Shown one piece after another: positions 7,305 to 17,153 of a stretch of 64,000 nucleotides of DNA. The stretch is from contig JHVP01000001.1 in the NCBI GenBank assembly GCA_000620205.1, forward strand, positions 248,001 to 312,000, written 5' to 3'. The notes under the pieces were generated by a model. It was not told the DNA's origin. It saw only the letters and a program-made list of their open reading frames with translations, and ran no database searches. A program made the position numbers and the translations under genes. Origin of the DNA: Geodermatophilaceae bacterium URHA0031. GTDB lineage: Bacteria; Actinomycetota; Actinomycetes; Mycobacteriales; Geodermatophilaceae. Positions within the stretch are counted from its first letter, which is position 1, and each line of letters opens with the position of its first letter.

Positions 7305-8495
7305 TCAGGTCGGGGACGGCTCCTGGCCGCGGTGTCGTCCGCCAGGACGACGGATGAAGCAGCAGGACGCGGGGCAGTTGGTGCCCAGGCGGGGCTCTCC
7401 GCCGGCCCGCCGCTCCTCCAGCAGCTCGCGCAGCGAGGTGACGAACGCCGGGTGGGTGCCGGCCGTCCCCGCGCGGACGAACGCCAGCCCCAGCTCGCCG
7501 GCGGTCTCCTCGGCCTCGTTGTCCAGGTCCCAGATCACCTCGAGGTGGTCGCTGATGAACCCGACCGGGAAGACGACGACCGCCTTCTCCCCCGACTCGG
7601 CCAGCGCCCGCAGGTGGTCGTTGACGTCGGGTTCCAGCCACGGCACCGACGGCGGCCCGCTGCGGCTCTGCCAGACCAGGTCGAACGAGCGCCCCGGGGC
7701 CGCGGCGTCGACGACGAGCTGGGCCGCCCGCATCAGCTCGGCCTCGTAGGCCCCGCCCTGCGGCCCGGCGACGGCGGCCATCGCGTCCGGGATGCTGTGC
7801 GCGGTGGCGACCAGCCGGGCGGTGTCGCGCACGTCCTCGGGCAGCGCGGCGATCGCGGCAGCCAGCGCCTCGGCGTTGGCCCGCACGAAGCCGGGCGCGT
7901 CGAAGTAGTGCGGCAGCTTCTCCGCGGTCGGGCCGGCCGGCGCCGTCGGGTCGAGCTCCAGCGCGACCCGGGCCCGGGCGACGTCCTCGTGGTACTGCCG
8001 GCAGCCGGAGAAGGAGGCGTAGGCCGAGGTCGCGAGCACGTAGGCGTGCGCGATGCCGTCCTCGGCCATCTGCCGCCACGCGTCCTCGACGTAGGGCGCC
8101 CAGTTGCGGTTGCCCCAGTACACGGGCATGTCGATGCCGACCGAGGCGAGCTCGGCCTCCAGGGCGGCCACCAGCGCCTTGTTCTGGTCGTTGATCGGGC
8201 TCACGCCCCCGAAGTGGTGGTAGTGCTCGGCGACGTCGAGCAGCCGCTCGGGCGGGATGCCGCGGCCGCGGGTGACGTTCTCCAGGAACGGCATGACGTC
8301 GTCGTGGCCCTCGGGCCCGCCGAAGCCGAGCACCAGCAGCGCCTCCCGCCGGCCGGCGGGGGCCGGTTCGGTGGAGGGCTCGACGCCGCCGTTGTTGCGG
8401 ACGGCGAGCGACGGGTCCTGGTCCGGCTGCTGGTGGGGCGGGGTGAGGGAGGCACCAGCGGGCAGCGGGTGCCGGGGGCGTGCGAGGTCGGTCAC
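7305..8495 (-). CDS. hemH: Ferrochelatase (coproporphyrin ferrochelatase type)
   Basis: A 396-residue ferrochelatase. The core begins ALLVLGFGGPEGHDDVMPFL; the family His/Glu sites are seen in GNRNWAPY, SAYASFSGCRQYHED, VATAHSIPD and PVGFISDHLEVIWDLD. In actinobacteria this enzyme inserts iron into coproporphyrin III (CpfC route). The C-terminal NCPASCC together with the Cys of SGCRQY are the cysteines expected to hold the [2Fe-2S] cluster of actinobacterial ferrochelatases; exact ligands are inferred. GTG at 8495, 7 bases past the inhA stop, gives an N-terminal extension of about 55 Pro-rich residues not typical of the family, so a start nearer residue 40-50 is possible. Confidence 0.9.
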   Translation of the reverse strand: MTDLARPRHPLPAGASLTPPHQQPDQDPSLAVRNNGGVEPSTEPAPAGRREALLVLGFGGPEGHDDVMPFLENVTRGRGIPPERLLDVAEHYHHFGGVSPINDQNKALVAALEAELASVGIDMPVYWGNRNWAPYVEDAWRQMAEDGIAHAYVLATSAYASFSGCRQYHEDVARARVALELDPTAPAGPTAEKLPHYFDAPGFVRANAEALAAAIAALPEDVRDTARLVATAHSIPDAMAAVAGPQGGAYEAELMRAAQLVVDAAAPGRSFDLVWQSRSGPPSVPWLEPDVNDHLRALAESGEKAVVVFPVGFISDHLEVIWDLDNEAEETAGELGLAFVRAGTAGTHPAFVTSLRELLEERRAGGEPRLGTNCPASCCFIRRPGGRHRGQEPSPT

Positions 8496-8502
8496 CAGCC
8501 CG

Positions 8503-9270
8503 TCATACCCCCACGGCGTGGAAACCGCCGTCGACGTGCACGATCTCACCGGTCGTCGCCGGGAACCAGTCCGACAGCAGCGCGGCCACGGCCTTGCCGG
8601 CGGGCTCGGTGTCGGTGACCGACCAGCCCAGCGGGGCGCGACCCTCCCACGCCTCCTCGAACTGGGCGCTGCCCGGGATCGACTTCATCGCCATGGTGCG
8701 CAGCGGCCCGGCCGCGACGAGGTTCACCCGCACGCCCTCGGAGCCCAGCTCCCGCGCCAGGTAGCGGGAGGTCGACTCCAGCGCCGCCTTGGCCGCGCCC
8801 ATCCAGCCGTACACCGGCCAGGCGACGGTCGCGTCGAAGGTCAGCCCGACCACGGAGGCGGTGTCGCCGAACAGCGGGCGGCACGCCTGGGTGAGCGAGG
8901 CCAGCGACCAGCTGGACACCTGGAAGGCGGTGGCCGCGTGCTCCCACGCCACCTCGGTGAACCCGTCGCCCATCGCCTCCTGCGGCGCGAACCCGATCGA
9001 GTGGACGACGCCGTCCAGACCGTCGACGTGCTCGCGCAGCCGGTCGGCCAGCGTGGCCAGGTGCTCGGTGTTCGTGACGTCCAGCTCGACCACCGCCGCC
9101 TCCTGCGGCAGCCGCTTGGCGATCCGCTGGCACAGCGACAGGGCGCGGCCGAAGTTGGACAGGACGACGGTGGCGCCCTGCTCCTGCGCGATGCGCGCCA
9201 CCGAGAAGGCGATCGACTGCTCGGTGAGCACGCCGGCGACCAGGATCTTCTTGCCCTCGAGAATGCCCAT
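8503..9270 (-). CDS. inhA: Enoyl-[acyl-carrier-protein] reductase (NADH), FabI/InhA
   Basis: A 255-residue short-chain reductase that carries out the last reductive step of type II fatty-acid elongation. The InhA-type nucleotide site GVLTEQSIAFSVAR, the VVHSIGFAPQ loop and the catalytic pair YGWMGAAKAALES (Tyr and Lys seven residues apart), preceded by a GLTFDAT Phe, all match M. tuberculosis InhA closely. It starts 2 bases after the fabG stop codon and hemH follows 7 bases after its own stop, so fabG-inhA-hemH is one operon, as in mycobacteria. Members of Geodermatophilaceae are not known for mycolic acids, so the role is ordinary fatty-acid synthesis. Confidence 0.95.
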   Translation of the reverse strand: MGILEGKKILVAGVLTEQSIAFSVARIAQEQGATVVLSNFGRALSLCQRIAKRLPQEAAVVELDVTNTEHLATLADRLREHVDGLDGVVHSIGFAPQEAMGDGFTEVAWEHAATAFQVSSWSLASLTQACRPLFGDTASVVGLTFDATVAWPVYGWMGAAKAALESTSRYLARELGSEGVRVNLVAAGPLRTMAMKSIPGSAQFEEAWEGRAPLGWSVTDTEPAGKAVAALLSDWFPATTGEIVHVDGGFHAVGV

Positions 9271-9272
9271 TG

Positions 9273-10884
<1,612 letters not shown>

Positions 10885-10972
10885 CCGGGGGACCCGGTGC
10901 CCGGCCCGGCGCCATCCGCACTCCGTCCGCGGGCAGCCCCTGACCGGCAGCCGGCAGCACTAGCCTGCGGAG

Positions 10973-11737
10973 GTGGCCAACGAGGACGTCGGCCCCCCGC
11001 GCGCCGGGCGGCCGCAGCACCACCGGCCGGCTGCCGCCCGCGCGGAGGGAGCCGGCGGTGCCGAGGGCCTCGGTGAGGTGATGAGCGAGGTCGCGCGGTC
11101 GCTGCAGGAGGAGCACGCCGACCTGGCGGCGACGCTGGACACCATCACGGCCGGTGCCGTCGACGCCGTGCCGGGTGTCGAGTCCGCGAGCATCAGCTAC
11201 GTGATCGGGCGCCGCTCCGTGGAGTCCCGGGCGGCGGTCGGTGAGCTCGCCCGGCGGGCGGACGAGCTGCAGACCCGGCTGCACGAGGGGCCCTGCCTGG
11301 ACGCGATCTGGACCCAGCAGACGGTCCGGATCGACGACATGGCCACCGAGCACCGCTGGCCGCGGTTCGCGGCCGGGGCCGCGGCCCTGGGCGCGGGCAG
11401 CTCGCTGAGCTTCCGGCTCTTCGTCGGGGAGGACGACCTCGGCGCGCTCAACCTCTACGCCACCGAGCCGCACACCTTCGGCGCGGAGTCCGAGGACGTC
11501 GGCCTGGTCTTCGCCGCGCACGCGGCGGTGGCGCTGGCCGGTGCCCGGCACGAGCAGGACCTGAAGGCGGCGCTGGGCAGCCGGGACGTGATCGGCCAGG
11601 CCAAGGGCATCCTGATGGAGCGCTTCAAGCTGCCGGCCGCCGACGCGTTCCTGCTGCTCGCGCGGGTGTCCCAGCGCACGAACCGGAAGCTGGTGGAGAT
11701 CGCACGGGAGCTGGCCGAGACCGGTGCCCTGCCCTGA
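10973..11737 (+). CDS. GAF and ANTAR domain regulator
   Basis: A 254-residue protein. Residues about 55-190 form a GAF sensor domain (QTRLHEGPCLDAIW, DDMATEHRWPRFA, AHAAVALAGARHEQDL). Residues about 195-250 form an ANTAR RNA-binding domain: SRDVIGQAKGILMERFKLPAADAF and the second helix RTNRKLVEIARELAET. ANTAR proteins bind paired hairpins in target mRNAs and act as antiterminators. Start is uncertain: GTG at 10973 follows GCGGAG, while ATG at 11081 (MSEVARSLQEEH) would remove a low-complexity tail. It precedes the anti-sigma/CrcB operon but is separated from it by about 170 bases. Confidence 0.87.
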   Translation: MANEDVGPPRAGRPQHHRPAAARAEGAGGAEGLGEVMSEVARSLQEEHADLAATLDTITAGAVDAVPGVESASISYVIGRRSVESRAAVGELARRADELQTRLHEGPCLDAIWTQQTVRIDDMATEHRWPRFAAGAAALGAGSSLSFRLFVGEDDLGALNLYATEPHTFGAESEDVGLVFAAHAAVALAGARHEQDLKAALGSRDVIGQAKGILMERFKLPAADAFLLLARVSQRTNRKLVEIARELAETGALP

Positions 11738-11909
11738 CCCGGGCGCGGGACTGCGGTGGGGTGGGCGTCGGTACCGTGGTCGACCGCACGCCGCCGGGTT
11801 GGTCCCAGCCGATCACGTCCGGGCCTCCGCCAGCCGATGGAGGGAGCGGGCCGGGAGCATCGGGCGGTGCTCGGCCCCTCGCGCAGCACCGCCAGGACGA
11901 GGAGGGCAG

Positions 11910-12431
11910 TTGACCGACGTGATGTGGGGGAACCGCCCCCCGCCCGCACCCGAGGGCGGTGCCGTCCTCGACGGGCGGTGGACCCCGGGGTCCCCGGCCG
12001 AGCTGACCCGCTGCCGGCGCCGGCTCGCGGCCGCGCTGGCCGCCGAGCAGGCAGCCGGGACCGTCGCCGGCGGTGCGGTGGAGCGGTTGCTGCTGGTGTT
12101 CGAGGAGATCGGCTCGAACGCGCTGCGGCACGGTCGCGGGCCGGTGGAGATCACCCTGACCCGCACGCCCACGCACTGGCTGCTGGCGGTGAGCGACGCT
12201 GCCGGGGACGTCGGCCCCGCCCCCGCCGTCGACCGGGACGCCGCGCTGGGCGGCCTGGGGCTGTACGTCGTCGCCCGGGTGTGCGGGGCCCACGGCTGGT
12301 TCACCGACGGGGCCCGCAAGACCGTGTGGGCGCGAATTGACCACACCCGCGCCGAGGCCCCCGCAGAGGTGGTCGACGCCCTGCCCAGACCGCGGCTGGC
12401 GGCGACCAGACGGCAGCAATCCTGCCGGTGA
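11910..12431 (+). CDS. Anti-sigma-type ATP-binding protein (GHKL, HATPase_c_2)
   Basis: About 173 residues of GHKL fold: N-box LLLVFEEIGSNALRHG, G1-like VSDAAGD and G2-like GGLGLYVVARVC. This is the RsbW/SpoIIAB-like kinase domain common in actinobacterial signalling; its sigma factor or STAS partner is not adjacent. The start is uncertain. TTG at 11910 lies 3 bases past GGAGGG; GTG at 11919 and ATG at 11922 are alternatives. The stop overlaps the GTG of crcB (GTGA, 12428-12431), so a regulatory ATPase is translationally coupled to a fluoride channel, an unusual neighbour for this family. Confidence 0.8.
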   Translation: MTDVMWGNRPPPAPEGGAVLDGRWTPGSPAELTRCRRRLAAALAAEQAAGTVAGGAVERLLLVFEEIGSNALRHGRGPVEITLTRTPTHWLLAVSDAAGDVGPAPAVDRDAALGGLGLYVVARVCGAHGWFTDGARKTVWARIDHTRAEAPAEVVDALPRPRLAATRRQQSCR

Positions 12432-12904
12432 CCGGCGAGCGGCCGGACGCGCCGACCCGTCCGGCGCACCACCAGCCGCTGCTGCTCCTGGCGGTGGCGC
12501 TGGGTGGCCTCCTCGGGGCGCCGGCCCGGTACGCCGTCGGGCGCTGGCTGCCGACCCCGGCGCACGGCTGGCCGACCGCGACGTTCCTGGTCAACCTCGT
12601 CGGTGCGTTCCTGCTGGGGCTGCTGCTGGAGGCCCTCGCCCGCCGGGGCCCGGACGTCGGGGGCCGGCGCGTGCTGCGGCTGTTCGCCGGCACCGGCTTC
12701 TGCGGTGCGCTGACCACCTACAGCACCCTGGCGGTCGAGGTGGACCTGCTGGCCGACGCCGACCGGTGGGCGACGGCCGCCGCGTACGGGCTGGTCAGCG
12801 TCGTCGCCGGCCTGGGCACGGCCGCCGCCGGCATCGCCGTCGGCGGCCGGCTGCACCGGCCGCGGCGCCGGCGGGTGGGCACCACGACCGAGGACACCCG
12901 GTGA
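12428..12904 (+). CDS. crcB: CrcB/Fluc fluoride channel, subunit 1
   Basis: A 158-residue protein with four membrane helices. Family marks: GGLLGAPARYAVGRW, FLVNLVGAFLLG with the pore Asn, and GTGFCGALTTYSTLAVE with the break helix and Phe-box residue. Fluc proteins are dual-topology dimers that let fluoride out of the cell. Here, as in many Gram-positive bacteria, two different copies lie in tandem and probably form a heterodimer. It has about 25 extra polar residues at the N-terminus and an Arg-rich tail. Start and stop overlap the flanking genes by 4 bases each. Confidence 0.93.
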   Translation: MTGERPDAPTRPAHHQPLLLLAVALGGLLGAPARYAVGRWLPTPAHGWPTATFLVNLVGAFLLGLLLEALARRGPDVGGRRVLRLFAGTGFCGALTTYSTLAVEVDLLADADRWATAAAYGLVSVVAGLGTAAAGIAVGGRLHRPRRRRVGTTTEDTR

Positions 12905-13269
12905 CCGCGCTGTGGGTGGCGCTGGCCGGCAGCGCCGGGGCGCTGGCCCGGTTCGGGCTGGACGGCGGCCTCCGGCGCCGGTGGCCGACGACGTTCCCGT
13001 GGGCCACCCTCGTCGTCAACGTCACCGGGTCGCTCCTCCTCGGCCTGGTCACCGGCCTCGTGCTCTTCCGCGGCGAGCCCGACGCGCTCAGGATCATCGT
13101 CGGGACCGGGTTCTGCGGCGGCTACACGACCTTCAGCACCGCGTCCTTCGAGACGGTCCGGCTGCTCCAGACGGGCAGGCACCGGCAGGCCGCGACCAAC
13201 GCCGTCAGCAGCCTGCTGCTGACGGTGCTGGCCGGGGGCGCCGGGCTGGCCCTCGCCCGGCTCGGCTGA
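12901..13269 (+). CDS. crcB: CrcB/Fluc fluoride channel, subunit 2
   Basis: A 122-residue four-helix protein beginning VTALWVALAGSAGALARFGLD, with VVNVTGSLLLG (pore Asn) and GTGFCGGYTTFSTASFE. It is the minimal-length partner of the preceding copy and overlaps it by GTGA. The two differ enough to suggest fixed opposite orientations in the membrane, the usual reason for paired crcB genes. No fluoride riboswitch of the known type is visible upstream of the operon. Confidence 0.93.
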   Translation: MTALWVALAGSAGALARFGLDGGLRRRWPTTFPWATLVVNVTGSLLLGLVTGLVLFRGEPDALRIIVGTGFCGGYTTFSTASFETVRLLQTGRHRQAATNAVSSLLLTVLAGGAGLALARLG

Positions 13270-13298
13270 CCCGTCCCGGCGCCAGGGGAGGAGCACCG

Positions 13299-13814
13299 AT
13301 GACCGACGACGACGTCCCGCGGCTCGCCGGTCCGGGTGTGACCGTGGCCGGCCGGGCACCTGACGCTGCTCCGCGGACGACCCTGGTGCTCGGCTTCGAC
13401 CGGGACAGGGCGAGCGACGCCGCCCTGACGGCCGCGGTGGACCTGGCCGGTCGACTGCACGCCCACCTCGCGGTCGTGCACGTCGTCGGCCTGGGCGACT
13501 TCCCCGTCGACCCCGATGCCCCGGACTGGGAGGACGAGGCGCGGGAGACCCTGGCGGAGGAACGCGCGCGGGTGGGAGGGGCCCTCGGCGCGCACCGGTA
13601 CGGCTGGTCCTACGAGGTCCACCACGGGACGCCCGTCGACGTGCTCGTCCGGGTGGCCGAGGACCGGGACGCCTACGCCATCGTCGTCGGCCGGCACGGA
13701 CGCGGGATCAGCGACGGGCTGAGGCGGCTGATCGACGGGTCGGTGTCACGGCGGCTGCCGGCGGCCTGCGGTCGACCGGTCCTGGTGGTGCCCGTCGACG
13801 GCCCGGCGCCCTGA
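13299..13814 (+). CDS. Universal stress protein (UspA family, single domain)
   Basis: A 171-residue protein with an ATP-binding Usp domain: beta-1 TTLVLGFDRDRASDAAL, AHLAVVHVVGLGDFP, and the phosphate loop GRHGRGISDGLRRLIDGSVS, which fits the G-x2-G-x9-G-S pattern of ATP-binding members, then RPVLVVPVDG at the end. The ATG at 13299 follows GGGGAGGAG. It is 29 bases after crcB and probably the last gene of the operon. Usp proteins bind ATP and respond to stress, but the specific role is not known. Confidence 0.9.
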   Translation: MTDDDVPRLAGPGVTVAGRAPDAAPRTTLVLGFDRDRASDAALTAAVDLAGRLHAHLAVVHVVGLGDFPVDPDAPDWEDEARETLAEERARVGGALGAHRYGWSYEVHHGTPVDVLVRVAEDRDAYAIVVGRHGRGISDGLRRLIDGSVSRRLPAACGRPVLVVPVDGPAP

Positions 13815-13818
13815 CCGC

Positions 13819-14775
13819 TCAGTCCGGCGGCGTGCGGCAGGTGGTCACCGCGAAGGTCTCCAGGGTGTTCCGCACGTCGTCCGCGGGGGTGAGCACGAGC
13901 GGGCGGGGCGCCGCGTCCCCCAGCGCCACGACCAGCCCGATCAGCCCGGTCCGGTAGCTCTCGCCCAGGGCGTGGACGTCGCAGCGGGCCGGCACCATGT
14001 CGACCTGCAGGACGGCGGAGCCGTCGACCAGGGTGGGCAGCGGGCCCACGGCGGTGATGTCGTAGACGGTGTTCGACCCGGTGCCGGTCACCTGGACCGG
14101 GTCGGTCCCGCTGAGCCGGCGCAGCTCGATCTGCACCCGCATCGCCGGCCCCCGACCGGTCCGGACCGGCTCCGCCGCGACCACGCTGATGTCGGCCTGG
14201 CCGCGCAGCGCCTGCTCGGCGCAGTCCGCGTCGTGCAGCCGCTGCACCAGGCCGTCGTCCTCCAGCGGCACCTCGACGGTGCGCTGCGCCCCGGTCCCGT
14301 CGCGGAGCCGCAGCTCGACGACCGGAGCAGCCGGGAGCACGGTGCAGTCGGCGGGGCCCATGGTCACCGGGAGGTCCAGCCCGGGAGCCCGGGCGAGCGC
14401 GGCGTCGCCGTCCGCCGCGGGCTCGGTGGTCAGCCCCGGAGCGCGCAGGTCGAGGCCCTCGACCACGAGACCGGTGTTCGCCGCGACCAGCCGGACCTCC
14501 AGCCGGTGGCGCTCCACGTCCCGGCGGAACTGCAGCAGCCGACCGCGCACCCCGGCCTGCGCGTCCCCCGCGACGGCGGCGAGCCCGGGCGCCGACGGGT
14601 CGACGGCCGGCGGGGGGACGGCCGGGGCGCGGGTCGACGCCGCGCCGGACGGGGCGGCGGACGGGGCGGCGTCCGACCCGGCCGGGCCGCAGGACGTCGT
14701 CCCCAGGCAGGCCAGGACGACGACCAGGACCGCTGCTGCCCGCGCCGGGCCCCTCCGGACCGGCCCGGCGGACAT
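13819..14775 (-). CDS. Predicted exported lipoprotein of unknown function
   Basis: A 318-residue protein. The N-terminus has positively charged residues, a hydrophobic core (AAAVLVVVLACLG) and a Cys at about residue 29 (GTTSCG) that could be a lipidation site, although the -3 residue is Thr and the lipobox is weak. An Ala/Pro/Ser-rich linker follows, then a domain with four more cysteines (PADCTVLP, DADCAEQ, PARCDVH, VTTCRTP) that could form disulfides outside the cell. I recognise no family. It is convergent with the Usp gene, leaving only 4 bases between stop codons. Confidence 0.7.
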   Translation of the reverse strand: MSAGPVRRGPARAAAVLVVVLACLGTTSCGPAGSDAAPSAAPSGAASTRAPAVPPPAVDPSAPGLAAVAGDAQAGVRGRLLQFRRDVERHRLEVRLVAANTGLVVEGLDLRAPGLTTEPAADGDAALARAPGLDLPVTMGPADCTVLPAAPVVELRLRDGTGAQRTVEVPLEDDGLVQRLHDADCAEQALRGQADISVVAAEPVRTGRGPAMRVQIELRRLSGTDPVQVTGTGSNTVYDITAVGPLPTLVDGSAVLQVDMVPARCDVHALGESYRTGLIGLVVALGDAAPRPLVLTPADDVRNTLETFAVTTCRTPPD

Positions 14776-14908
14776 CGCGGCTCCTCTCGTCCGGATGCGT
14801 CAGCGTGCGGTGCCCGCGCCCGGCGCACAAGGGGCTGGTCGAGGAGATGAAGACCCGCAGGCGCTGGTCCGGGTGCGGATCGACCGCGCGCCGTCCCCGG
14901 CACCGGGC

Positions 14909-14934
14909 GGAGGTGGGTCCACCGGCCCACCTCC
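14909..14934 (-). terminator. Hairpin downstream of the DUF5995 gene
   Basis: GGAGGTGGG (14909-14917) pairs perfectly with CCCACCTCC (14926-14934); outer CCGG bases extend the stem past a bulge. It lies 64 bases beyond the DUF5995 stop on the minus strand and 130 bases before the lipoprotein start. I see nothing else in this 222-base gap. Confidence 0.55.
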
Positions 14935-14997
14935 CCGGAGGAGCAGTGGCGTGGTCGCCAGCGAGCACGGCGCACGGCGAGCAGCCGCGCCAGGGTC

Positions 14998-15741
14998 TCA
15001 GCCGGGAGCGAGCGAGACGCCGAAGCCGCGCACCGCCAGGCGGAGCAGCACCGGACCCGGCCGGAGCAGGTCGGCGACCCGGCCGTCGCTGAGCGTCTCG
15101 AGCTCGGCCAGCCGGCGGCGGTACTCCCAGTCGCCGGCCAGCCGGGCCTGGTGCAGGACGGTGGTGTTGGCCCACACCTTGCGCCGCGACTCCCGCAGGA
15201 AGGTCCGGGTGGCGAGGTGGTTGACCGGCGTCAGCAGGCGGTCCAGCCAGGTGCGCGGGTCGCCCGCCCGCTGCAGCTCGACGTCCTCGGTGGCGACGCG
15301 GGAGGACAGCACGCCGTCGATCCGCTCGTGGTCACGCCGCCGCCGGGCCATCGCCTCCGCGTCGGCGAACTCCTCGGGAGGGATGATCCGCACCAGCGAC
15401 TGCGGCAGGTCGAAGTTGATGTGCGCGTTGACGCCGAGCAGCACGTGGCTCTCGGGGCGCAGCGTCGGCGAGGCCCCGAACGCGCGCCGCCACGGCGCCG
15501 GTGCGGTGGCCGGGTCCCGGCGGTGGGCCTCCAGCGCGTCGAGGTACAGGCCGGCGAAGTCGGCGTCCCACGCCTCGACCCAGGCGGGGTCCTCGAACAG
15601 CCCCTCACCCAGCGCGCCCGCCACCGCCCGGGTGATCCGCAGGTAGGTGCCGAGGAAGAACCGGCCCGGGTCGCCGTCGGCCTCCAGCGGGGCCAGCAGC
15701 GCGACCATCCGCGCGATCACGTCGTCCACCGTCTCGCCCAC
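14998..15741 (-). CDS. DUF5995 family protein
   Basis: A 247-residue soluble protein. The hallmark is LLGVNAHINFDLPQSLVRI at about residues 100-120, preceded by TYLRITRAVAGALGEG and followed by a long helical half with RRKVWANTTVLHQAR. I recognise this as DUF5995, a helical family whose conserved NAHIN.DLP motif resembles a buried active or binding site, but no reaction is known. It starts with ATG at 15741 and faces away from the PucR-type regulator that ends at 15815. Length matches the family. Confidence 0.8.
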   Translation of the reverse strand: MGETVDDVIARMVALLAPLEADGDPGRFFLGTYLRITRAVAGALGEGLFEDPAWVEAWDADFAGLYLDALEAHRRDPATAPAPWRRAFGASPTLRPESHVLLGVNAHINFDLPQSLVRIIPPEEFADAEAMARRRRDHERIDGVLSSRVATEDVELQRAGDPRTWLDRLLTPVNHLATRTFLRESRRKVWANTTVLHQARLAGDWEYRRRLAELETLSDGRVADLLRPGPVLLRLAVRGFGVSLAPG

Positions 15742-15814
15742 GCGGCCTCCTCAGCCTGTGCTGGGGAGAGGCTCCCGCGCCGGGGACGCCGCCGTCCAGC
15801 CTCCGCGGGAGGGC

Positions 15815-17065
15815 TCAGCCGGCCGCCCCGCGCCAGCGGAGGACCTCCAGGGCGGTGGCGACGGCGAGGACGTCGTCGGCCAGCGGCCGCGGGAGCAGCT
15901 CGTCGGCGCGGGCCAGCCGGCGGAGCACGGTGTTGCGGTGGGTGTAGAGCCGCTGCGCCGTCCGGGTGGCGTTGCCCAGCTCGCGCACGTAGGTCAGCAC
16001 CGTCTGCTGCGTCTCGGGGTCGGCGCCGAGCAGGCCACCGAGGGTGTCGGCGAGGAACTCGTCGACCCGGGTGGGCTGGCTGGTCAGCAGTGCGACGAGC
16101 TGGACGTCCTCGTAGCGGGCGACCTGCTGCGGTGAGGTGAGGCGGGCGAGCATCTGCTGGGTGGTCGCCGCGTCCAGGTGGCTGCGCCGGAAGCCGTCGA
16201 CGTCGGTGCCCGGCCGGCCGATGGCCACCCGGACGTCCGGCGCAGCGGACAGCCCGGCCGCCACCGCGCCGGGCTCGGGCGCCCGGCCGACCGGCAGCCA
16301 GACCCACAGGGCGGTCGCGCCGGCCACCACGGTCAGCCGCCGCGCGGCACCGCCGGCCCGCATGGCCGCCTCCGCCGCGGCCTCCAGCTGCTCGGGCACC
16401 CCGGCCCCCGGGCCGCCCCACACGATCACCGCCGTGTGCGGCCCGGTGAGGCCGTAGCCGAGCTGGGCCTCGGCCCGGGCGCGGCCCAGCGGCGCGCCCT
16501 CGAGCAGCAGCGAGACCACGGCCCGCCGTTCCGCGTGCGCCCCGCGGGTCAGCTCGGTCCGCTCGGCGGCCATCCGCGCCGACACGGCGGCGACGGTGTC
16601 GTCGACGAAGGTGGTGATCGACAGCGCCGAGACGTCCAGCAGCTCGCGCAGCTCACCGGGGTCGTCCGTCAGGGCGAAGCAGATCTCCATCCACCGCCGC
16701 CAGGCCACCCCCTGAGCGGTGCGGTAGGCGTCCAGGCCGCTGTGGTCCAGCCCGCGGCGGACCAGGTCGCGGGAGGCCTCCAGCACCTCCGGCCCCAGGT
16801 CCACCGGCACCCGCTCGCCCGGGCGCTGCACGTTGGCGGCCGCCCAGTGCAGCAGGTTGGCCAGGTTGGCCCGCCGGGTCGCCTCGGCCAGCACCGGGTC
16901 CTCGGCGACCGGGCGCATCCCGGCACCGCTCAGCGACGCCCGGTGCAGCTCGGCCACCCAGTCCGCCCGCGGGTCCAGGGCCACCTCGGCGCCCCGCCGG
17001 AACAGCTCCCGCACGGTCGCCGACGGGCGGGGCCAGGCGGGCGTCACCGGGTCATCGTGCACCAT
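15815..17065 (-). CDS. PucR-type transcriptional regulator (CdaR/PucR HTH)
   Basis: A 416-residue protein. Residues about 1-160 are helical with no clear domain; the middle is a GGDEF-like fold of the CdaR type; the C-terminal 55 residues are the PucR HTH domain: TVLTYVRELGNATRTAQRLYTHRNTVLRRL. The start ATG at 17065 (MVHDDPV) lies 88 bases from the start of the divergent monooxygenase operon, and such regulators often activate the adjacent catabolic operon in response to substrate. No ligand can be read from the sequence. The upstream frame stays open, but the extra residues look non-coding. Confidence 0.87.
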   Translation of the reverse strand: MVHDDPVTPAWPRPSATVRELFRRGAEVALDPRADWVAELHRASLSGAGMRPVAEDPVLAEATRRANLANLLHWAAANVQRPGERVPVDLGPEVLEASRDLVRRGLDHSGLDAYRTAQGVAWRRWMEICFALTDDPGELRELLDVSALSITTFVDDTVAAVSARMAAERTELTRGAHAERRAVVSLLLEGAPLGRARAEAQLGYGLTGPHTAVIVWGGPGAGVPEQLEAAAEAAMRAGGAARRLTVVAGATALWVWLPVGRAPEPGAVAAGLSAAPDVRVAIGRPGTDVDGFRRSHLDAATTQQMLARLTSPQQVARYEDVQLVALLTSQPTRVDEFLADTLGGLLGADPETQQTVLTYVRELGNATRTAQRLYTHRNTVLRRLARADELLPRPLADDVLAVATALEVLRWRGAAG

Positions 17066-17153
17066 GCCCGGGCCACAGCGGTGCACTCCGTGCTGGCCGC
17101 GGGAAGCCGGGTCCCGCACAGTGGAGCGAGCCGTCCCCGATGCTGGAGCCCTC

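Noticed and set aside
11738-11909. Fluoride riboswitch before the anti-sigma/crcB operon
   Set aside because: The conserved pseudoknot bases are not recognisable.
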